Translations under genes and position numbers: made by a program
In this document: one piece after another, positions 25,525 through 38,500 of the stretch
Position numbering within the stretch: the first letter of the stretch is position 1
How the letters are laid out: every line of letters begins with the position of its first letter
Notes under the pieces: generated by a model
The model's database searches: none
Seen by the model: the letters and a program-made list of their open reading frames with translations, nothing else
Told to the model about the DNA's origin: nothing
From: Euglena gracilis
Lineage: Eukaryota > Euglenida > Euglenophyceae > Euglenales
Reading direction: 5' to 3'
DNA: 64,000 nucleotides
Assembly: GCA_039621445.1 (NCBI GenBank)
Contig: CP154957.1
Coordinates: 16,934,595-16,998,594 of the forward strand

Positions 25525-28500
25525 TATATATATATATATTATATATCTGTCCTTTTCTCTCTCTCCTATATATCCTGTCTGTATATCGTCTAGTATAGTA
25601 TCGTATAGTATAGTCAGTATAGTATAGTATAGTAGTATAGTCTCGTATAGTATAGTATAGTCTTGTCTAGTATCGTCTCGTATAGTCTCGTCTCGTCTCG
25701 TCTCTAGTATAGTATCGTATCGTCTCGTTAGTCGTAGTATCTATCTCTTCTCTCTCTCGTCTCTTCTCGTCTAGTCGTCTGTCTCGTCTCGTCTCGTCTC
25801 TTCTCGTATGTCTCGTGTGTCTTGTCGTGTCTCGTGTCGTCGTCTCGTGTCTGTCTCGTCTCGTGTCTCGTGTCGTGTCGTGTCTTGTGTATCGTATAGT
25901 CTCGTCTCGTGTCTGTGTCTCGTCTCGTCTCTTCTCTTCTCGTTTCGTCTCGTCTCGTCTCGTCTCGTCTCGTCTCGTCTCGTCTCGTCTCGTCTCGTCT
26001 CGTCTCGTCCTCGTCTCGTCTCGTCTCGTCTCGTCTCGCGTCTCGTCTCGTCTCGCTCGTCTCGTCTCGTCTCGTCTCGTCTCGTCTCGTCTCGTCTGTC
26101 TCGTCTCGTCTCGTCTCGTCTCGTCTCGTCTCGTCTCGTCTCGTCTCGTCTCGTCTCGTCTCGTCTCGTCTCGTCTCGTCTCGTCTCGTCTCGTCTCGTC
26201 TCGTCTCGTCTCGTCTCGTCTCGTCTCGTCTCGTCTCGTCTCGTCTCGTCTCGTCTCGTCTCGTCTCGTCTCGTCTCGTCTCGTCTCGTCTCGTCTCGTC
26301 TCGTCTCGTCTCGTCTCGTCTCGTCTCGTCTCGTCTCGTCTCGTCTCTCGTCTCTCGTCTCTCGTCTCGTCCTCTCCTCTCTTCTCCTCTCCTATCCTCT
26401 TCTCTCCTCTCCTCTCCTCTCCTGTCCTCTCCTGTCCTGTCCTGTCCTGTCCTGTCCTGTCCTGTCCTGTCCTGTCCTGTCCTGTCCTGTCCTGTCCTGT
26501 CCTGTCCTGTCCTGTCCTGTCCTGTCCTGTCCTGTCCTGTCTGTCCTGTCCTGTCCTGTCCTGTCCTGTCCTGTATGTCCTGTCCTGTAATGTCCTGTCC
26601 TGTCCTGTACTGTAATGTCCTGTAATGTCCTGTCATGTAATGTCCTGTCCTGTAATGTATGTCCTGTCCTGTCCTGTCCTGTCCTGTAATGTAATGTAAT
26701 GTAATGTAATGTAATGTAATGTAGTTTAGTGCAGTGTAATGTAATGTAATGTAATGTAATACAATATAATATCATGTAATGTAATGTAATGTAAATGTAA
26801 TACAACACAAAACAACACAATACAACACAACACAACACAACACAACACAACACAACACAACACAACACAACACAACACAACGCAACGCAACGCAACGCAA
26901 CGCAACGCAACGCAACGCAACGCAACGCAACGCAACGCAACGCAACGCAACGCAACGCAACGCAACGCAACGCAACGCAACGCAACGCAACACAACACAA
27001 CACAACACAACGCAACGCAACGCAACGCAACGCAACACAACACAACACAACACAACACAACACAATACAATACAATACAATACAATACAATACAATACAA
27101 TACAATACAATACAATACAATACAATACAATACAATACAATACAATACAATACAATACAGTACAATACAATACAATACAATATAATACAACACAACACAA
27201 CACAACACGACACGACACGACACGGCACAACACAACACAACACAACACAACACAACACAACACAACACAACACAACACAACACAACACAACACAACACAA
27301 CACAACACAACACAACACAACGCAACACAACAGAGTACAGTACAGTACAGTACAATCCAATCCAATCCAATCCAATTCAATGCAATGCAATGCAATGCAA
27401 TGCAATACAATACAATACAATACAATACAATACAATACAATACAATACAATACAATACAATACAATACAATACAATACAATACAATACAATACAATACAA
27501 TACAATACAGTACAGTACAGTACAATACAATACAATACAATACAATACAATACAATACAATACAATACAATACAATACAATACAACACAGCACAACACAA
27601 CACACAACACAACACAACACAACACAGCACAGTGCAGTGCAGTGCAGTGCAGTGCAGTGCAGTGCAGTGCAGTGCAGTGCAGTGCAGTGCAGTGCAGTGC
27701 AGTGCAGTGCAGTGCAGTGCAGTGCAGTGCAGTGCAGTGCAGCGCAGCGCAGTGCAGTGCAGTGCAGTGCAGTGCAGTGCAGTGCAGTGCAGTGCAGTGC
27801 AGTGCAGTGCAGTGCAGTGCAGTGCAGTACAGTACAGTACAGTACAGTACAGTACAGTACAGTACAGTACAATACAATACAACACAAAACAACACAACAC
27901 AACACGATACGATACGATACGATACGATACGATACGATACGATACGATACAATTACAGTATAATATAATATAATATAATATAATATAATATAATATAATA
28001 TAATATAATATATAATATATATAATATAATATAATATAATAATATAATATAATAGAATAATGAATATAATATAATATCATATAATATAATTAATATAATC
28101 TAATGTAATGTAATCTAATATAATATAATCTCATTCCTATAATATATAATATATCTCCTCTCCTTATCCCTATCCTCTAATATCCTCTATCTCCTATAAT
28201 CTCTCTCCTATCCTCTCCTATATCTCCTCTCCTCTCCTCTCCTATCTCCTCTTTCTCTCCTCTATCTCCTCTCCTCTCCTCTCCTCTCCTCTCCTCTCTC
28301 TCTCTCCTCTCCTCTCCTCTCCTCTCTATCCTATCCTCTCCTCTCTCTCTCCTCTCCTCTCCTCCTCTCCTCTCCTCTCCTCCTCTCCTCTCCTCTCCTC
28401 TCCTCTCCTCTCCTCTCCTCTCTCTCCTCTCCTGTATCTCCCTCCTGTCCTCTCCTCTCCTGTCCTCTCCTCTCCTCTCTCCTCTCCTGTCCTCCCTCTC

Positions 28501-29477
28501 CTCTCCTCTCCCCTCCTCCCCTCTCCTCTCCTCTCCTCTCCTCTCCTCTCCTCTCCTTTCCTCTCCTCTCCTCTCCTCTCCTCTCCTCTCCTCTCCTCTC
28601 CTCTCCTCTCCTCTCCTCTCCTCTCCTCTCCTCTCCTCTCCTCTCCTCTCCTCTCCTCTCCTCTCCTCTCCTCCTCTCCTCTCCTCTCTCTCCCTCTCCT
28701 CTCCTCTCTCTCCTCTCCTCTCCTCTCCTCTCCTCTCCCCTCCTCTCCTCTCCTCTCTCTCCTCTCCTCTCCTCTCCTCTCCTCTCCTCTCCTCTCCCCT
28801 CTCTCTCCCTCCTCCTCTCCTCTCCTCTCCTCTCCCGTCCTCTCCTCTCCTCTCCTCTCCTCTCCTCTCCTGTCCTGTCCTGTCCTGTCCTGTCCTGTCC
28901 TGTCCTGTCCTGTCCTGTCCTGTCCTGTCCTGTCCTGTCCTCTCCCTCCTCCCCTCCTCTCCTCTCCTCTCCTCTCCTCTCCTCTCCCTCTCTCCTCTCC
29001 TCTCCTCTCCCTCCTCCTCCTCTCCTCTCCTCTCCTCTCTTCCCTCTGCTCTCTTCTCTGCTTTTGCTTTTCCCTTTTCCCCTTCCCTTCTCGTCCCCTG
29101 TCTCTGTCTCCTCCCTCTATGCATATATGTATGCATTACACATCCTATATATGGCAAGCGGGCAGTAGGGGGCCTCCCCGGGGTCCCCGTGCTTCCCACG
29201 ACCCTGCACTAACCCTAACCCTAACCCTAACCCTAACCCTAACCCTAACCCCTAACCCCCCTAACCCTAACCCCTAACCCTAACCCTAACCCTAACCCTA
29301 ACCCCAACCCTAACCCTAACCCCAACTCTAACCCTTCCCTAACCCAGTGCAGGGTCGTGGGTAGCAAGGCCCCCCCGGGGGCCCCTTCTAACCCGCCTGC
29401 CATATATATGTATATATGTGTATATATACGCAAAAGTATGTATATGTTTATATGTACAGTATATATGTATATACCAC

Positions 29478-29514
<37 letters not shown>

Positions 29515-32500
29515 CATGTACCATATATACATATATACCATATATATGTATATATGTATGTATATATACATATGTGTTATATTTGTAATTTCACTGTGCC
29601 GCCGGCCGGATTGGCAATCTTGCTGGCTGCCGCACTTCAGACGGAGACGACAGCCCACCAGGGAATTCCTTAAGCTGGTCCCCACCCTGGGTCCAGCCAG
29701 CCAGCACCTTTTTTTCCAGCCAGCACCTCCCAGCTAAGCTGCATACCCCCCCCCCCCACATTTTCACCGCCCGGCAAAACCCGGCTGGCCCGAAAATTTT
29801 GAAAAAAGTGGTCAAAAATGGCTAAAAATGACAATTTTTGGTACTCTTTGAGGTTTTCACCTCAAAAATTTAGCTGAAAAATGCATTCCGGTGGGATTTG
29901 GGATAGTTTGCCTGTTTTTGGGTCCCAGCCGGGTCCAGCCCGACAGCCGGGTTCGAACCACCTCTGGACCCTGGACCCCACCCACCCCTTAGGGGAAGGG
30001 GGGGGGTCCAGCCAGCACCTTTTTCCAGCCAGCTGGCTGGACCCCCCCCCCCCCGGGCTGGGTCCACAAGAAATTCCCTGCAGCCCAGCGCATATCGGGG
30101 CATGCGGCTGCACGCATCACACTTACAGCGTGCATCGCCCCTCCCCCCGACCCAGGCCCCTGCCGCATCTCGGAGCTCGGGCGCAACCCGGCCGACACCC
30201 CTGAGGACTCCGCCTGCAGCGCGGAGGAGCTGCGCGAGCGCGCCCGCACGCCGGGGCGCACCGCGTTCCACGAGGGCGTGCTGCGGGGCTTCGGGCAGGG
30301 CCGGCCGCGGCAACGCGCTGCCCGTGACAGGGCTTTTTGGAGGGTTGAATCTTTCACTGGAACCCCCTTGTGCCCTCCCGTGTGCCATTTTGTTACTGTG
30401 TGATGTCACAGGACGAGGCTGAGGTTTAAGGCGTGCCCGGAGGTGCCTGTTTGCGGGCTGGCACGAACCCCAACCCCGAATGCGGGTCAAAATGACCCTC
30501 CTTCAGGCTTCAGGAGTCTTCGGTGCCTTAGCTGAGTGCCCAGGTACATTTGGCCATGTGGCCCCTTTCTGGGGGGGGGGGGGCACAGGCACTGCTCCCC
30601 TGAGGTGCGTCAAATTCAGCCGCACAGAAGCAAACTGTGGCTTTTGCTTCTGTTTTATGTAAAATCCAAAAATCAAGCACGGGCACCAACACAGCCGTGT
30701 CACTCACCTGATTTTCTGAAACTGGTCTTTCACCATCCCTATATTAACATGTCTGCAACAACATGCACACAACGGTGCGTGTGTGACTATTTGTAGTGGG
30801 TCGCTGTTGTTTTCAGTCAGTCGCAGCACGGAAAGGTGCGAATGCCTCTGCATGTGTGCTTGTATGGCATTGTGTGCCATGCGTGACATCGTGTGACATG
30901 ACCCCTGAACCCCACCCCCGTGCCCGCCCTGGCGGCATCTCCGCCTTCGACTTCCGCTCCGTGCCCATCCTGACAGCGCTGCGGCGGCTGCTCTCCACCT
31001 TCAAGCTGCCGGGCGAGGCGCAGAAGATCGACCGCGTCGTGCAGGCGTTTGCGGACCACTGGTTTGCCTCCAACGGCGGCGTGGACCTCCGCGACGAGGC
31101 CGGCGTGCCCCTCAACCCCTTCACCTCCGCTGATGGCCCGCCCAGCGTCGCACGGCGCGCGAGCCAGGCAGCAGCGAGCCGCTGCCTCTGCCCATGTGAG
31201 CACATGGGCAGAGGCAACCCTGAGCAAACGCTGAGCCGGAGCTTATTTTTAACTGAATTTTGAGTCGGAACTTATATTTTGAAGAATATTCCTGCCCCCC
31301 CCCCCCCAGTGGACGAGGTTGGGAGGCACAGACCTACAGAGCAAGCTCGGAGTTGTGACAAAGATTGGGAACCGAGGCTTCCTTGCACTTTTTCAAATGC
31401 TGGAAATAATTTTTTCTAAAAATTTCCGCATTTTTGATGCAGATTTCTTCCTGTGACCAAAACGTTTTCTTCTCGATTTTTATCATTTTTATACCCAATA
31501 AATTGCCCATTTTTAGAAATCGAGAAATCTAAATGCTGCTAAAACCACAAAAACATTTTGTTGATTTTTTTTGTTCCACCAGGACCTCAAATTGCATTCA
31601 AACAAAATTTTGTTCGTTTTTTTCCCTCGCGGTTCCTTGAGTTTGTGTACGTGTGTTGGAGCGACGCCCTTTTGCTCCTGCGCTGCCGCGCTGCCTCCGT
31701 ATGTGCTGGCGTTCTCCATCATCATGCTGAACACGGACCGCTGGTCGTCCCAGATCCAGGCGAAAGACAAGATGCAGCTGTCGGCGTGGTACGCCAACAA
31801 CCGCGGCATCAACGACGGGAAGGACCTGCCGGAGGCCTTCCTCAAGGCCATCTTTGACGCCATCCTACCGAGCCACTGCAACTCAACCCCCGCCCCCACC
31901 CGAAGAATGCATTCTGAATTCCTCTTCTCATTTTCCAGGTTTGAACCAAGAGACCAACAGGGAGTTGCTGGGGGATATGATTGGCATCAAGCTTTCAGGG
32001 TGTGAGCCAGCCCCAAGGCACCGCCCACGCGAAGAAAAAAACATCTGTGCACAACCTGGTTTGAACTTCCGCGTCCTGCGCCACCTTTCCCTTAACCCCT
32101 GTTTGCCCCTCCCCCCCCCCCCCCCCGTGCGGTGGGTGGGTTTTCGACAGTGGGTGGATGGATTGGGGCCTGGGACCATAAGGTACTCAGGCCAAAATGG
32201 CATAAAAACAGTGGATTTTAGCCAAAACCGCCAAAATAATTCTCCCGCGCCTTCGGTGCCAGGTGGCCACTTTCGGCCATTCCTGGCCAACCCCACCCCC
32301 TGTGGGGTGGCTCTGAAAAAAACCAGTCAGTCAACCCCCCGGTGGGGGTGGGGTCGGACGCGGGGTGTGAACACAACCCCCCGGGGGTAGGAAGTTGATG
32401 ACCGGTTTTTGAAAAGTGACTGACTGGTTTTTTGAAAGTGGAACGTGACCCCCCCCCCCCCCCCCCCGGGGTCGGTAAGCAATGGAATGCCTGGGACCCC

Positions 32501-35500
32501 CACCCCCCAGGGGGGGGTCCGTGGGTCAGGTTTTTGCCCAGCTGAAGGCTGGGCCGGAATTTTTTTTTCAGCGTTCGGTCGATTTTGGCTGGATTATGGG
32601 TGGGTGGGTTGGTGGTTGCCCTCCCCCCCCCCCGCCCCCCGCCCGGGGGGTTGTGGGTGGGTGGGTGGGTGGGTGGGTTGGGGTCACCAATGAATTATGG
32701 GCAGCAAGTCCAGAGCAATGAACTGCGGGTTCAGGAGTTGATCGCGCCGAGTGACAGATCAAACGCTGCCCTCCAGTGCTGGCACGTTGTTCTGCCTTCA
32801 GTTGCGTCGCTCGGCCCCGGCATGCCAGATCCAGATGCGGGAGCCAATCTTCGACGCGTGGGACGACGAGTTCCTTTGGAGCGAGGTCAGGGCGTCGCCG
32901 AACCCGGAGGGTCCCCCAGGGGGGGACTCTCCTTCAAAATGCAGTGCGCCAAAAAGAGTTTTTTCACCCTCCCCCCGATTTTTTTGGGTGTTCAACGCTT
33001 CAACCCATCGGCGGTGGGGTGGGCACACTCACACGGCCCTGGCCCACACCGCAGCACCCTCCGTCTGGTCCCGCCATCGCCGCAGCCGCCTTTTTTTTCC
33101 AAACCACCCACCGTTTCCCGCCTCGGCGGCGGATTCCCAGACCCCCCCCCCCCGCGGGGTATGTTCAGCGGCCCCCCGAGCGCGGTGCTGCGGGAGGCCC
33201 GTGAGCGTCTGGGCCGGGCCCGGCAGGATTGCCCCACGCCGCTGTCCTTTGCCACGGCGGACCCGGGCCTGCTGGGGGTGCTGGACCGGGAGATCTTCGA
33301 GGGGGGCCGGGGCGGCCCTGCCGTTTGCCTGCAGGATGGGCAGACCCAACGGCAGCGATCCTGACATGCCAGCTGCATCTTTGCCAAATTCCGGTCCTTA
33401 TCTGGCCCAGGGCTGCTGTCCAACAATCACCCCCCCCCCCCTGTCTAAGTTGTCTAAGCACCCCCCTCGGTTCTTTCCCATCTTTTTAAGGTCATCCTAT
33501 TTTGAAGCTGATTTTGTGTGCTTTTTTAAGAAAAATTTGTCGAAAATTTCGAAAGCCTGATTTCTTCTGAAGCCTGATTTGGTGAGATATTGTCCAAATG
33601 CCTGGCAATTTCAAAAGTGGACCCCTAAAATAGGAGGAAGTTTTCCTTTTTGGCACAAATCCCTGGATTTTTTTTTGCAGTTCGAATTTTTGTTTAAAGT
33701 ACCATACCTCGGTTTCCCAAAATCTGTTAAAAATGCCATTTTCCAACCTTTTGGGCAAAAATTGTCAAACTTGCACACTGGAAGGAAACTTTTGACCTTT
33801 GGAGGGTCCTGGGTACCCTCCATGGTAGACCGCCTGGTGGGGTCGATCCCCTCCAGCGGCTTGAATATTTTAGGTCAGAAATTGCTTTTGGCACCTGCGG
33901 CGCCAAAGGAAATTTCCATTGCAAAGTGCTCTGGTGGGTGGGGGGGGGTTGGCCCCCCTCCCCCACCAGGCCTTCCCAGTCCCCCACCAGACCCCTCCCC
34001 CAAACGCGGACACCCACCCACCCACCCACCCACCACCCACCCTCACACATGCGCACGCATGCATGCATGCACGCACACACAGGATTGTTGCCTCCTCCAT
34101 TCCACTCGCAGCGGCTGCTGCCCATAGTGGCCGACGATCCCCCCCCGGGGGGGTATTGTGGGAGATGCGGCCAGAACGTGGAAGACGGCGCCGTGGCCAC
34201 CACCGCAGTTCACTTGTGAGTGGCCGTCAGCTGAGCTGCGGCTGCCGCCTCGCCGCCTCCCGTGTCCGCCGCCTCCTCCAAACCCCCCAGCGGGGCCGCC
34301 CCGCCGGCGTGTGGCGCCCCGCCCTCACGTCCTGCGGCCGCCTCCTCGCCCTGGCCGAGGCCCTCGCCACCGCCCCGCCGCGCACGCCGGCGCTACCGGA
34401 GGGCCGCGGCCTACGGCCCCCGCAGCTCGTCCAGCGTGGGCTGCTGGGGTACCAGCTGTGCGCCAGGGTGGCCCACTTCCACCAGATGCCACACGTGCTG
34501 GGCCATCCGACAGCTTCCCGGCTGGCCATATTGTCCTCGCAGCGCTGTTACCCCTGTTAATGTTCTGATCGTTTGCCAGCTGTTTGCAATGTTTTGGGGA
34601 CACCCCTGTTCATTGGCTGGCGGCATGTCTCCCCCCACACATTGACCCACCCACACAAACGGACATGAATGCATGAACGTTGTGCATACATGTAAATGTT
34701 TTTTGTTTTTTGTTTCACAGCGTATGTGCCCTGGTGGAATATGTGCCCCATCCCCCAGAACTTTCACGCCCCCAATTGGACCTGGGGCGTGTGCGTGCCC
34801 ACACGTTTCCGCACCCGCACCGCCCAACCCATTCCCGCAGGCCTTCGGAGCTGTTGCGTTGCATTGACGGGCTCGTCTACTCCCTGTGCTCGCTGGTGAT
34901 CCCTCTGCTGCCTCCCCCGGGGCGGGCTGGCGGACAGCCAGGGCCCCCCTGGAGGTCGCCCCCGGGTGTATGAGAGTCCAATAAACCCTACGGATGGCAT
35001 CCCATCCTCCACCAGATGGGTGCCCCCGCCAGGCCCTCCTGTCTCCCCCCAATTGCACCCGCTTTCAGTTTCAGAGACTTGCTGTTCCTTCGGCACAACG
35101 ATTCCCGAAGGCACTGCACCCGCATCCCGGGCCTGGGTGGGGTCGGGCCCTCCCCGGGCCTGCCCATCCAGCCTGTCCCTGTCCCCCTCGGTGCGTGGGC
35201 CTGCACCTTGGCCGGGAGGGGGTCTCTGGGGCCAGTGCCTCCGCATCCCCCTGACGCTGGCCAGCGCCCGGGACTTCAGCCGGTCGGTTGCCCGCTCTGC
35301 GCGGGCGCTGGACGCGTGCCGGACAGGCCTCGTTGAATCTTCCCCGCCGATACGGCAGTCCTGTGCACTTAACCGCCCGCCTGCGTTTTGCAAGAATTTA
35401 TTGAAACGTTTGACCTTTGATGAAAATGCTTTGGGGAATGTGATTTGACAGACCGGGATTGGATTGGATGGCTGGGGTTCACCCAGAGCTTGAGTTGAGT

Positions 35501-38500
35501 TCAGTTGTCTTTCATTTTGTGTGTGTTATGTGCGTTTGCCGTTTCTCGTTTGTTGTTTGTTGTTCGCATGCGTGCGTGCGTGCATGCGCGCACGTGCGCG
35601 TGTGTGTGTCAGGCTGGAGGACGAGGGCCTGCCGCTGTGCGCTGTTCGCCATCGTGCGGGCCCACGGGTCAGCGCAGCGAGAGGGGTGGCAGCCCCTCGT
35701 GGCCCTCATCGCCCACCTGTACATGGCGCAGCTCCTGCCGGAGCAGCAGGTGCCCCTCAGCTACGCCCAGCCGGGGGAGGAGGAGTTCTTCTTCCTGAGC
35801 TGGACCCAGCCCAGGCACGCCTCTGCCTGGCACGAGGCCCCCCCTCAAGTCGCACGTGGGAATGTTTTGAGGTGGTGGATGGCGGGTTGACCGTTTTCAT
35901 TTTTCCGCGAAGCTGGGAATAGAAGGGTGAGGATTTGCCTTTACTAGTAGCACCTGTGCTTGTGGGAAGGATATATGTCTGCTTTTATGACTTTGAACAG
36001 TGAAGCCGACACCTTTATCCTTTCGTTTCTGGTCCCTAAAGAATGAATGCAGTTTCACAGAAAATGAAGGTAACCTCAACCCTTCCGGGTGCCAGGTACC
36101 AGCGTGATGAAGCACACCTGGGTTTTGAACTGGTAAGTGGAGTGCCCAGATAAACTCCAAGCTGCAGCGTCCAAAAGAATGACCTTCAGCACCAAAGGAT
36201 TGATGGGGATCATTACAGTTTAAAACATCACCCCCCCCCCCCCCAGCTGTCATCAGAGTTCTGGCACTGGCCGACATGTCAGGTGTCTGGTGACAGTTTT
36301 GGTCAGCTTCTGGAGGCCGGTCCTGCACTGACGTCCCCAGCGCTGCACCGACGGCCCATTCCGGACCGCCCGGATCACACGCAAGCAACTGCCTCGCTTC
36401 CCCTGTGTAAACAGAACCGTTCCCTCCCCCCCTCGGGCTGAAAGTGGTGAGGGGCTGAAGGCCACATGACATCACCCCCAACCGAAGGACTCGGAGGGTG
36501 TACAGGGTTAGGCGGGGGGTGTCCCCCCCCCACCAGGACCGGAGGGGGTCTGGACCCCCTGACTTGCCAAGGGGGGTCAAGGGGGTCACCGTCAGGAGGA
36601 GGAGGCTCGAGCTCGAACGTTCGAGCTTGAGCCTCCTCGAACGCTTCAGCCCCCCCTGAGGACTCGAACCACCTCAAATGACATCCGAGGTCCCGAGCCT
36701 CCTTGAACGACCTCGAACGACATTCAAGGAGCTTTTGGAGCCTCCTCGAACGAGCTCGAACGACTTTCGAGGAGGCTCTCGAGTCTCCTCGAATGTCGTT
36801 CGAGCATGTTTGAGGAGGCTCCAGAGCCTCCTCCTACGTACATGCATGTTTTTTTTGGGTGACCCTCTGTAAAAAGTTGCCTGCAAAAAGGATTTGCACA
36901 ACAAAGGGATTTCCACACTGGTTGCCTTGTTAGGTCACAACTTCCTGGAGTAGCTCAACTGCAAGGCATCCACCCAGTTTGGATCAGTGCTGAGTTTGGA
37001 ACAAGCTGGGGTGATGGTGGAAGAAAAAGAAGTCTTTGGGCGGCGCAACAGCTCAGTGGGGGTAATACATACCTTTCGGATGTGCACACCACAGGTTGAA
37101 TCCTGAAATGAAAAAGAGGAAGAAAATAATGTACGCGATGCAATAAAAACGAAACGTAAGCAAGGAAGAAAGACCTGCAATAAAAATTGAATGAAAATAA
37201 AAAAAATGGCCAACCCCTCGCTTACTGACTGTTGTTGGATGGGAGAGGCCGACGTACACAGAGCTTCAACGCCCGACAGAATCCAGGGACACAGACTCGG
37301 ACGTTCATCGTGCTGGACCGGCGCTTGGGGCCAAGGCGGAGGACGGGGGCTGGCTGTCGTTCCTCGGCATGGGCCGCCCGGCGGACGGCGCCGAGACGGG
37401 CGCGGCGAAGGAGGTGCTGGAGTGCGTGCGGGCGTGTGGTGTGTCGGAGCTGCTGTTCCACGACTCCCAGCTGTTGGAGGGCCAGGGTGGGACGGCCCCC
37501 GCACGAGAAGGGCCGGCCTGAGGCCGGCGACGGAGTGGGGGGTTGCTTTGCGTGCCCCTTCATTCACAGGGACTCTGGGTCAGGGTTTTTTTTTTTAGTC
37601 TTGAACCCCGGGGGGGGGTAGGGGGTGGGTCCAGCTGAGCCCCCCCCCCCCCCGGGGGTGGGATATACTTTTCGGCGCCAAATTGTTTTGAACAAGGTTC
37701 TGCTTTTAGCATTTTCGCGATTTTTGGCCATTTTCGGGGAAAAGTGAGTGGGTCCCCCGGGGCGCCTCTCTCCACATGCTGCCTGCGGCCATCCCCCCTG
37801 CGGCTACCCCAGCCCTCGTGGCCCTCGTGACGGCGCTGATCCGCAGCTCCGGCATCCCCGTGACCGTCCCCCAAACCGCCGCTGGGGCCACCGACTCTGC
37901 TGCCTCCCCGCCGCCTACAGACCCGCCCGGCGCCTGGCAGTGGGCCGGGAACGCAGAACGGGTTTGTGACCTGGCCAAACCCTCTGAGGGCACGGCACCT
38001 CATTTTTATTCTGATTTTTATTTTTATTTAAATCTGTCATTATTATTATTATTATTATTATAATTATTATTATTATTTTTTATATCTATTATTATTTATT
38101 TCTTTTTTTTCCCACACCCAAAAAGACCACCCAAAAAGGCTCTGGCAGGAGGGCACCGATCCTTCTCCCCTCCCTGGTCCTGAAAATGCCCTTGTTGGAA
38201 GGGCAGGGTTTGATATCAGGAGGGTGCCACGGATTTAGGCGGGCTCTCTCAAACACGGGGCGGGCATGGGGTCAAGCATAGGGCACACCGTGTACAGGTC
38301 ACGCTCGAGACAGCAGATGGAATGTGTGCAGCGCCCACACCCAAACCTCCTTCCACGTGCATCCCGGGGAGCCAGGGGGGAATTGACAGGACGTCTGCCA
38401 TACGGCAGCAGAGGTTCCGGTGTGGGGGGGGGTGTGGGGGGGGGCAAAGAGGTGACGGGCAATTGGGGTTGTCACTCTCCACTCCCTCAGCCCCGCCCCC

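Noticed and set aside
25728-28080. Long Arg/Asp/Glu- or Cys/Val/Leu-rich ORFs
   Set aside because: Pure translation of pentanucleotide arrays, with no start context and no complexity.
29207-29344. A true chromosome end
   Set aside because: Ordered exons of one gene lie on both sides, so the telomere repeats are internal.
31640-31720. A frameshift in the Sec7 domain (SDALLLL in one frame, YVLAFSIIML in another)
   Set aside because: The SDA reading would make the helix about eight residues too long. Exon 14 already supplies FTSAD, so an intron border is the simpler explanation.
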